DNA of 20,874 nucleotides, taken from IMG/VR virus record IMGVR_UViG_3300005613_000487, positions 1-20,874 of that record. One strand, given 5' to 3'. Every line of letters starts with the position of its first letter. The first letter of the stretch is position 1. The notes under the pieces were generated by a model. It saw only the letters and a program-made list of their open reading frames with translations. It had not been told where the DNA came from and did not search any database. The position numbers and the translations under genes were made by a program. The DNA is from a virus. Positions 1-5,259 of the stretch are shown here, in pieces.

Positions 1-559
1 ATCCTTTCATATCTAACTTGTGTATATACATCTGTTCTCGTATTCTGCCAAGGTCTCTGTCTCTACCTTTGTGTTCTTCAAGTACCTGAACTCCTTTACG
101 TAGGTACTTAACTGCTTTATCAAGTGGGTACTTATCAAGTTCCTTGTATAGTAGTGGATGTACTTGTTTTTCGTTTGTACCGTTTCTATACCTTCTGTAC
201 TTGTCTACGTGGTAGTTTATACGTGCTAGTATGTTTTGTGTAGTACTACCTACATAGAGTTTTCTGTTAGGTAGTTCTATAACGTATACTTTGGTGGTAT
301 CACCTTTACGCCAATCTTCTATACGTTGTACGAGTTTCTCTCTGTTTTCAGGGTCACTAAAATATGACTCTGATGTTCCATAGTAATAAGTAGGATTTGA
401 TTTCCTGAACCTCTTACCTTCTTTATGCATACACACCTTACAGGTATATTGTTTCCCATCAGGTGATGCTTTCATATTGTGGAATGCTACAAGTGGTTTG
501 AGTTCTTTACACTTGTTACACGTTTTTACTGGTAGTTGTTCTGTTGTTTGTTGTGCCAT
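1..559 (-). CDS. GIY-YIG endonuclease-like protein with N-terminal zinc finger (3' end cut by window edge)
   Basis: Open reading frame of at least 186 codons that runs off the left edge without a stop. An ATG at 559-557 is preceded by GGAGG nine bases upstream, a good ribosome binding site. Residues about 14-44 hold two CxxC pairs (CNKC and CKVC) about 27 residues apart, a likely zinc-binding knuckle. Residues about 95-120 read KVYVIELPNRKLYVGSTTQN, which matches the GIY-YIG nuclease core (VYVI followed by YVGST, then an R and an H further on). Such proteins in phages are usually free-standing homing-type or repair nucleases that cut DNA. The catalytic glutamate would lie near or past the edge and cannot be judged. 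It is the last visible gene of the leftward run, 39 bases after the replication-type gene. The nuclease call is firm as a family, the biological role is not. Confidence 0.75.
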   Translation of the reverse strand, partial: MAQQTTEQLPVKTCNKCKELKPLVAFHNMKASPDGKQYTCKVCMHKEGKRFRKSNPTYYYGTSESYFSDPENREKLVQRIEDWRKGDTTKVYVIELPNRKLYVGSTTQNILARINYHVDKYRRYRNGTNEKQVHPLLYKELDKYPLDKAVKYLRKGVQVLEEHKGRDRDLGRIREQMYIHKLDMKG

Positions 560-586
560 AGTTTATATCCTCCGTTTGTATATAAG

Positions 587-593
587 TATAACA
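587..593 (-). promoter_or_regulatory. TGTTATA motif, possible extended -10 element
   Basis: On the minus strand the sequence reads TTGTGTTATACTTATATAC, about 28 bases before the ATG of the GIY-YIG gene and ahead of its GGAGG site. TGTTATACT fits an extended -10 (TGnTATAAT-like). The same core recurs before several other minus-strand genes. No convincing -35 box was seen, so a promoter role is only a suggestion. Confidence 0.3.
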
Positions 594-598
594 CAATT

Positions 599-1177
599 TT
601 ATTTTCGTAAATCTTGCCAGTATTCATCAAATAATTCCTCTGTCATCTTCATACTCTTTCTGTTCTTTTGTTCTGCTGATAAGTTTGTATTACTAACAAG
701 TGTCTTAATACCATCAGTTTTATCTAAAAGTTTTTCACCCTTAACTGATCTACTATATCTACTATCTTTTTTTATATCTTCTTTCTTTGTACCTTGTGTA
801 CTTTGTGTGTATGTACTTTGTTTGTTTACCGGTTTTTCGGATGTCCGGTTTTCGGTATTACCGGTTTTTGGTAAATCCGAGATTGTGTAGTCATATCCAC
901 GTAATAAATTACCTTCCATTATCTTCTTTGTTGTAATATATCCGTGTTCTTCTAACCCCTTCCACGCAGTATAAAACGCGTTTCTACCAAGATTTGTTTG
1001 TTTATAGAACTTGGTTTTTATGTAATACCAATCATCAGGCATTGAAAGTAAATGCACTAACAATGATTTCTCGTTTGGTGTTAGTTCAGTTGATTGTAGT
1101 ATGTCATTAGGAATAATGCAGAAGTTTTTGCTTCTATCTGCATCACGTATTATTCGTGATTTGTTATACATCTTCAT
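599..1177 (-). CDS. Winged-helix replication initiator/replisome organiser-like protein
   Basis: 192 residues. Residues about 20-85 (IPNDILQSTELTPNEKSLLV, then a YIKTKFYKQTNLGRNAFYTA helix pair and LEEHGYI) match the helix-turn-helix domain found at the N-terminus of phage and plasmid replication initiators and DnaD-like replisome organisers (HTH_36-type). The middle (about 100-165) is polar, Ser/Thr/Lys-rich and probably disordered. A short C-terminal helix (MTEELFDEYWQDLRK) could be a partner-binding tail. In such families the protein binds origin DNA or recruits helicase loader. The start at 1177 has only a weak AGAG-like site upstream; a second ATG lies two codons in. It is the first leftward gene after the divergent gap at 1178-1407 and is followed by the GIY-YIG gene. 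Could instead be a transcriptional regulator. Confidence 0.6.
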   Translation of the reverse strand: MKMYNKSRIIRDADRSKNFCIIPNDILQSTELTPNEKSLLVHLLSMPDDWYYIKTKFYKQTNLGRNAFYTAWKGLEEHGYITTKKIMEGNLLRGYDYTISDLPKTGNTENRTSEKPVNKQSTYTQSTQGTKKEDIKKDSRYSRSVKGEKLLDKTDGIKTLVSNTNLSAEQKNRKSMKMTEELFDEYWQDLRK

Positions 1178-1301
1178 AGAGTGCTCTTTGTTTATTGTTT
1201 ACTCCTATACATATACCACTTTTACAAAAATGTTCTACTTTTTTTTGCAAGTCATATATATAGGGGAAGATGATAGAGTGCCATTTATTATTTCAACTTT
1301 T

Positions 1302-1336
1302 AACCACTACTTTTGATTAAGTAGTGGTTTTTTTTT
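1302..1336 (+). terminator. Rho-independent terminator, plus strand
   Basis: Perfect 9-bp stem AACCACTAC (1302-1310) / GTAGTGGTT (1321-1329) with a 10-base loop, followed on the plus strand by a run of eight or more T. On the minus strand there is no T tract after the stem, so it works only rightward. No rightward gene is seen upstream of it, so it may end a small RNA or antisense transcript, or insulate the promoter that follows at 1346. Confidence 0.7.
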
Positions 1337-1345
1337 GTTTAGTAC

Positions 1346-1374
1346 TTGACTTTTACAAATACTTTCCGTATATT
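1346..1374 (+). promoter_or_regulatory. Sigma70-like promoter for the plus-strand small gene
   Basis: TTGACT (1346-1351), 17-base spacer, TATATT (1369-1374), placing the start of transcription near 1381, about 27 bases before the ATG at 1408. Spacing and both boxes are close to the sigma70 consensus. A second TATAAT lies at 1379-1384 without a suitable -35 box. The first -10 also reads TATATTG, partly resembling the Bacteroidetes -7 box (TAnnTTTG), so it does not decide the host group. Confidence 0.55.
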
Positions 1375-1407
1375 GTAGTATAATCATTCACAAACACATC
1401 AAATACT

Positions 1408-1545
1408 ATGGCACTATCTCTTGAAGAACAAATATCACGATTGGAAAAACTACTCCGTAATACTCATAATAACGAGGACTACCTTGATATCTACTCTTGT
1501 TTAGTGGAAACTCGTAAGGAAATGGAAGAAAGGACTGCGGACTAA
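1408..1545 (+). CDS. Small helical protein of unknown function (45 aa), only plus-strand gene
   Basis: ATG at 1408 to TAA at 1543-1545; protein starts MALSLEEQISRLEKLLRNTH and ends KEMEERTAD. It is charged, with heptad-like leucines (LEEQISRLEKLL), so it is probably a short coiled coil or helical hairpin. Support for being real: a well-formed promoter 27 bases upstream, a plus-strand terminator just before that promoter, and coding-like composition. There is no clear Shine-Dalgarno site. It converges on the 101-aa gene at 1542-1847, and the two stop codons (TAA on plus, TAG on minus) share bases 1543-1544. Opposite orientation to all neighbours suggests separate, perhaps early, expression. 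Function not recognised. Confidence 0.55.
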   Translation: MALSLEEQISRLEKLLRNTHNNEDYLDIYSCLVETRKEMEERTAD

Positions 1546-1847
1546 TCCACGGGGCCTCTGCAATCAGGGACTTCTCTACCATCTTTTATCTTTGTCCCTA
1601 TCTGTATATAGTTCGGCCAACAAGCACCTTCTAACTCTTGTTGTTCTATATCTTTTCTTTTTTGTTCTATTGCAGCTAACTTATCAGCTACTCTCTGTTC
1701 TGTGGATTGTTTTTTCATAGTATCTTCGTAGTATGATATACAGACTGCGTATCGTTGGTTTTCATCAGGAAATGCTTGTTCTTCTATACTCATACATCTT
1801 TGTATAAACTCGTCTTTACTCTCTCCTGCTTTCTTTCTTACTGGCAT
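1542..1847 (-). CDS. Small conserved phage protein with RCM...FPDENQRYAVC motif
   Basis: 101 residues. The N-terminal half (KDEFIQRCMSIEEQAFPDEN then QRYAVCISYYE) matches a short motif I recall from many phage proteins, usually MP...E.FI.RC...EFPD..QR.AVC, often on its own or attached to head-gene products. The middle is a charged helix (about 45-72) and the C-terminus ends CWPNYIQIGTKIKDGREVPD followed by C, another recurring tail segment. Four cysteines are present, so metal or disulphide bonding is possible. ATG at 1847 follows the previous stop by one base and has an AAGG-like site. Function of the family is unknown to me; its position next to the protease gene suggests a head-morphogenesis link, by inference only. 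Confidence 0.6.
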   Translation of the reverse strand: MPVRKKAGESKDEFIQRCMSIEEQAFPDENQRYAVCISYYEDTMKKQSTEQRVADKLAAIEQKRKDIEQQELEGACWPNYIQIGTKIKDGREVPDCRGPVD

Positions 1848-1848
1848 C

Positions 1849-2154
1849 TTACCTTACGATATAGGTTCGGTTGTTCTTTTCTATCTTGTATACGTTACGT
1901 AAGACGATGGTTCTAAATCCCATCTTGTCCGTATCAAACATAATCATATACCCTTTTGCACCATAGTTGTAGTTGACGTTACCACTTGGCCCTGCAACTG
2001 AATACATCTCACGTACCATTCTCCTACCATCAAGTTTCCTTGTGTATATCTTCATCTCTTCATACCAATCAAGTATCATATCCTCAGCTTCTCTTTGACT
2101 GATGATAAACTCGTCTTGGAACTTGTATAGGTTTTTTAGGTACGTGTTATTCAT
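1849..2154 (-). CDS. Hypothetical protein (101 aa)
   Basis: Not recognised. The first half is predicted helical and charged (MNNTYLKNLYKFQDEFIISQ, then EAEDMILDWYEEMKIYTRKL). The second half looks like a small beta-rich unit with the phrases VAGPSGNVNYNYGAKGYMIM and RTIVLRNVYKI. It contains no cysteine, signal peptide or membrane segment. The start overlaps the end of the 60-aa membrane protein gene by eight bases and the stop is one base before the next ATG, so it belongs to the same leftward operon as the protease. A late accessory or virion-associated role is possible but not shown. Confidence 0.6.
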   Translation of the reverse strand: MNNTYLKNLYKFQDEFIISQREAEDMILDWYEEMKIYTRKLDGRRMVREMYSVAGPSGNVNYNYGAKGYMIMFDTDKMGFRTIVLRNVYKIEKNNRTYIVR

Positions 2155-2329
2155 TATCTCTAAATCCTTTCATCAGTGCGTGAAACAGGTATCGTCCTGC
2201 TAACCCGAAGAACCCACCGATTAGTCCAAGTACCGCTGCCATTGCCATACTTTCTAAATTCATAAATGTAAAGAAGGTTAGTGTACCTCCACTACTAAAT
2301 GCAATAATATCGTCAGTCATCCTACTCAT
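2147..2329 (-). CDS. Small single-pass membrane protein, holin-like in size only
   Basis: 60 residues with one hydrophobic stretch at about 28-52 (MAMAAVLGLIGGFFGLAGRY), a short polar N-terminus and a basic/acidic C-terminus (HALMKGFRDNE). Size and topology fit small phage membrane proteins including some holins, but no endolysin gene is next to it, so the lysis role is only a guess. The ATG at 2329 overlaps the protease stop by eight bases; an internal ATG at 2320, two bases after that stop, has a GTAGG-like site and could be the true start. Confidence 0.55.
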   Translation of the reverse strand: MSRMTDDIIAFSSGGTLTFFTFMNLESMAMAAVLGLIGGFFGLAGRYLFHALMKGFRDNE

Positions 2330-3530
2330 TTATTTTAGTTTCTAACGAGGATAGTATTCTGTCTTGTGTTTCTGTATGGGTTTGACACGGCATATAAAGT
2401 TCTCTACCACCGACCTCGTGTATATGTGTTCCTTGACAACCTATTCTTTCTGCAACTTGTAGTGCTTCTTCTTCTGTTTCGTATAACGGTAGTCCGTCTA
2501 CTGTTGTTGTAATCTCTAATGATTGTGTTGTACGTATACCTGCTTCACCAGGATATGTGGATGTTATACTTGGTTGTTGGTTTTCTTCTAACTCACCAAG
2601 TTCACGCAGTTTGTTTCTACTCCACGATAGTGCTGATTTACCTCCCCATAAAAGGTACGAGATATATCCACAATCGTTTTGTGAGTCTGCGTTATCGTAA
2701 TATGTTTCTGCTCTATTGAGGTAGGAATGCATCCTCTTTATCGTTTGTAATGAGATGGGTTTGCCGTCTGCGAGTTGTTGTGCACGTACTTTTCCTACCT
2801 GTGTTCCACACTTATTGTTATTCTTCTCGTTTAGTTCTATACCTCTACGAGCGTTGTTACGAATGGATTGTCCGTAGTCAGAGTAGGACTCCATCTCTAT
2901 ACGTTCTCCTGACCTTGTACGTTTGTCTTTCTTTATCAGTGCTCGTATTTGTGAGAGTAGAAAGTCAGTTTCCTCGTTCATTATCTGTAAGAGTTCTGTA
3001 TCATAGAAGTCATTACTACGTTTGACGAATTCATGCTCGAACAAACCCTCGATTGAAAATCCCTGAACCTTACCTGTCTTGACGTACTCGTTCCATATTT
3101 CGTCATTCTCTATCTTGAATGTACCCATCCACGTTCCTTCGGGTACTTTTAGTCCATACTTACTTGACTTATCAAACTTACTTTCTTTTATCCAACTTTC
3201 TACCAAGTGTACTCCATCTACTCCTTCTTCGTGTTCTATAGTAGCTTGGTCTGTGTATTTCTTTTTCAGGTAGTTTTGTGCAAGTTGTTTGACTGTATCC
3301 TTTGAGAAGAATACTTGATATGGTTTACCTTCACCATCTACCCGCATTATCTGTAAGTCAGGTATCAGTATAGGCCCCATTACCAATCGTTGTTCTTTAT
3401 TGACCTGTGCGAATAACTCCTTCATCTTGTTAAAGTATACAAAGTTAGATTGTATCGCAGGGTCTTCTACGAGGGATATAGCAAATACCTCGTCTGTATC
3501 GTCTTTTATAGTAAGTTCGTATATTTCCAT
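2322..3530 (-). CDS. Prohead protease (XkdF-like) fused to two further domains
   Basis: 402 residues in three parts. Residues about 1-175 resemble XkdF-type prohead serine proteases: an N-terminal MEIYELTIKDDTDEVFAISL segment, FFSKDTVKQLAQNYL, a TIEHE motif with candidate histidine H100, and VQGFSIEG with candidate serine S159. This enzyme class trims scaffold and capsid proteins during head maturation. Residues about 215-312 form a second domain with NNARRG, CGTQVGKVRAQQLA, MHSYLNRAE and LLWGGKSALSW, a module I recall attached to phage proteases, function unknown. Residues about 345-390 hold a third motif (ETEEEALQVAERIGCQGTHI then MPC and TH), also recurrent in phage proteins and possibly metal-binding through Cys/His. 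Its place after the tape-measure gene, about 16 kb from the capsid gene, is unusual. The start at 3530 sits five bases after the repeated TGTTATA motif and has no Shine-Dalgarno site. Confidence 0.7.
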   Translation of the reverse strand: MEIYELTIKDDTDEVFAISLVEDPAIQSNFVYFNKMKELFAQVNKEQRLVMGPILIPDLQIMRVDGEGKPYQVFFSKDTVKQLAQNYLKKKYTDQATIEHEEGVDGVHLVESWIKESKFDKSSKYGLKVPEGTWMGTFKIENDEIWNEYVKTGKVQGFSIEGLFEHEFVKRSNDFYDTELLQIMNEETDFLLSQIRALIKKDKRTRSGERIEMESYSDYGQSIRNNARRGIELNEKNNNKCGTQVGKVRAQQLADGKPISLQTIKRMHSYLNRAETYYDNADSQNDCGYISYLLWGGKSALSWSRNKLRELGELEENQQPSITSTYPGEAGIRTTQSLEITTTVDGLPLYETEEEALQVAERIGCQGTHIHEVGGRELYMPCQTHTETQDRILSSLETKINE

Positions 3531-3546
3531 ATCAGTATAACAATCT
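3528..3546 (-). repeat. 19-bp exact repeat, copy 1, spanning the protease start codon
   Basis: CATATCAGTATAACAATCT on the plus strand, identical to 5241-5259. On the minus strand it reads AGATTGTTATACTGATATG and ends in the ATG of the protease gene. It carries the TGTTATA core. With a -10-like TATACT only three bases before ATG, any transcript from it would be leaderless or nearly so. Confidence 0.6.
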
Positions 3547-3559
3547 TGTTATCATTTTT

Positions 3560-5107
3560 TTAGAAGTTAGCAGCTGCATTTGCTCTTCTTGTTGCTTGTT
3601 GTTGTGTTGTTACGTCTTGGTCTACCACATATGCTCTTACAGGTCGTTGATTTCCTCTCTCTATACTTTCTTGTACTGCTCTACCTGTATCTACTCCTTG
3701 TGTATCACCGACTATTTGTGGTGGTATTATTGTAGGTAGTTGTGGTGGTGATGGTGGTGTAAACCCTCCACCTCTTCCTCCACCTCCTCCACTTGCACCC
3801 GCTCCACTTGGAACAGGAACTTCAGGTATGTCAGTTGAAAGTATTTTTCTAACGTTTGCAAATCCTGCTGTAATGATTCCTGCTGCAGCTGCTATACCAA
3901 ATAAACCACCTTGTGCTAATGCCTTGTTTGCTCCTCTAAATGTATCTATGGTTGCTTGTGCCACTGCTAAAGCCTTACCTGCTCTTGAGTTTTCGTTTAC
4001 CAAGTTTGCAACTGATGCTATACCTATTTGTGCTAGTTCTAACTTTTGGTCATTCTCAAGTTGAGCAAACTCTTCTTTGAGTGAGAGTTGTTTTTCTTCG
4101 GTAAGTTCTACTTGTTTTATCTGTGCAGTCTGAAACTTTTTATCTCTTGTCTGTGATTCTGCTTGTAGTTCTGCACGTTGTATAAATGGTCTTTCCTGTA
4201 TCTCTCGTATATCTCTTTCTGCATCTTCGTAGGGTTTGACGATTGCTCTTCGTATTTGTTCACTACGTTCATCTAATTTAGTTGTGACTGTATCTACTAA
4301 ATCACCTGCAAGTGTACCAAAATTACTTACTACATCCTTAAATCCATCAGTTACAGTAGTACCTATACCGAGTAGTGCATCTTGTGCACCCTTGAAATCA
4401 CCATCTTTCAGGTTTGTAATACTATCAACTAAACCTGTGAATACACCTTTGACTGTTCGTATAGCAACAAGAAACTGATTTGTGAAGAATGATGAAACTG
4501 ATATTACGATGCCTTGTAAGAATGCAAACGCCCTTGACAAACCATTTACGAGTTCCTCGTTTTTTAGTAATTCCTCTGCTAGTGTTGCAAATTGTAATGC
4601 AAGAGGTTCTACTATCTTAAATAAACCATCAAGTATACCACTTGCAGCCTCACCTATTCTCGTCAGTGCAGCAGTACCTTCTTCTGTTCGTTTCAGTGAT
4701 TGTACTAATGCAAGTGCTCCTGCTGATAGAGCGGCAAATACTGCAATCAACGGGTTTGCTGCAAGAACGATAAATGTTTGTCTTAACCCTTGTAGAGATT
4801 GACCTAATAAACCTGTTACACCTGATGTATTTGCTAACGCGTCACTAAATCGTAGGGATTGTAGTTGTACCTTTTCTTGTGTATCTCGTAGGTCTTGTAG
4901 TTCTTTGGATAAGGTCTTAAACTCTTTTGCGTTCTTTACGGGGTCTAACTTACCAAGTGCGTCTTCTGTACCTGCTATTGCAGAGTTTATATTATCAAAC
5001 TCACCTGCTGTGGTTTTGACTACTGACTCAAGTTCTTTGATTTCACCTGTGGCTTCATCAGTCTCGGTCTTTATCTCTATCGTGTATGTCTTTTTATCTT
5101 GAGCCAT
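3560..5107 (-). CDS. Tail tape measure-like protein
   Basis: 515 residues. Order: polar N-terminus; helical coiled-coil region (about 60-110); hydrophobic helices (about 108-135, containing FIVLAANPLIAVFAALSAGA; and about 190-215); a long charged coiled coil (about 275-355, ERPFIQRAELQAESQTRDKK and following); an Ala/Gly-rich hydrophobic stretch (KALAVAQATIDTFRGANKAL, then GIAAAAGIITAGFANVRKIL); a Gly/Pro-rich linker (about 425-460); and a C-terminal VRAYVVDQDVTTQQQATRRA motif that I recall at the end of tape measure proteins of Bacteroidetes phages. Such proteins set tail length and are ejected during infection. At roughly 0.15 nm per residue it would give a tail of about 75 nm. It is short for the class and lies after the hub/fibre genes instead of between tail tube and tip genes. 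Confidence 0.65.
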   Translation of the reverse strand: MAQDKKTYTIEIKTETDEATGEIKELESVVKTTAGEFDNINSAIAGTEDALGKLDPVKNAKEFKTLSKELQDLRDTQEKVQLQSLRFSDALANTSGVTGLLGQSLQGLRQTFIVLAANPLIAVFAALSAGALALVQSLKRTEEGTAALTRIGEAASGILDGLFKIVEPLALQFATLAEELLKNEELVNGLSRAFAFLQGIVISVSSFFTNQFLVAIRTVKGVFTGLVDSITNLKDGDFKGAQDALLGIGTTVTDGFKDVVSNFGTLAGDLVDTVTTKLDERSEQIRRAIVKPYEDAERDIREIQERPFIQRAELQAESQTRDKKFQTAQIKQVELTEEKQLSLKEEFAQLENDQKLELAQIGIASVANLVNENSRAGKALAVAQATIDTFRGANKALAQGGLFGIAAAAGIITAGFANVRKILSTDIPEVPVPSGAGASGGGGGRGGGFTPPSPPQLPTIIPPQIVGDTQGVDTGRAVQESIERGNQRPVRAYVVDQDVTTQQQATRRANAAANF

Positions 5108-5243
5108 ATACCACTCGTTTCAATTGTTGCCACGCACTTTTTAGTGTTCGTGGTCTTCCGTATAACCCTTTTGCTCTATCTACACGGTTACTTACTCGGT
5201 AGTAGTTGTCTTGGTTTAGTAAGTCTATTATATTCTGTATCAT
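5094..5243 (-). CDS. Small basic hypothetical protein (49 aa)
   Basis: ATG at 5243 to TAA at 5096-5094; begins MIQNIIDLLNQDNYYRVSNR and continues with AKGLYGRPRTLKSAWQQLKR. It fills the only gap between the display gene ending at 5258 and the tape measure gene starting at 5107, overlapping the latter by 14 bases. Basic and Tyr/Arg-rich, composition like its neighbours. The start codon is part of the second copy of the 19-bp repeat that also covers the protease start, which supports real initiation here. Function not recognised; position suggests a tail assembly helper. Confidence 0.5.
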   Translation of the reverse strand: MIQNIIDLLNQDNYYRVSNRVDRAKGLYGRPRTLKSAWQQLKRVVYGSR

Positions 5244-5259
5244 ATCAGTATAACAATCT
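5241..5259 (-). repeat. 19-bp exact repeat, copy 2, spanning the start codon of the 49-aa gene
   Basis: Identical to 3528-3546 and placed in the same way relative to an ATG (last three bases of the minus-strand reading). It directly follows the stop codon (TAG, 5260-5258) of the large display gene. Exact conservation over 19 bases next to two start codons, in otherwise unrelated genes, suggests a control site. Confidence 0.6.

Noticed and set aside
477-890. 137-aa plus-strand frame rich in Phe, Leu and Ser
   Set aside because: It is antisense to the GIY-YIG and replication genes and looks membrane-like only because of AT-rich complement; no upstream signals.
1101-1316. 71-aa plus-strand frame ending before the orphan terminator
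   Set aside because: Most of it is antisense to the replication gene, it is full of Phe/Tyr/Ile as expected from AT-rich shadow frames, and it has no ribosome site.
1178-1407. Origin of replication in the divergent gap
   Set aside because: No iterons or DnaA-like boxes were seen; only a short imperfect repeat (ATAGAGTGC near 1176 and 1273) is present, which is too little to claim an origin.
2147-2329. Firm holin call for the 60-aa membrane protein
   Set aside because: Only one membrane segment and no lysis genes nearby; size alone is not enough.
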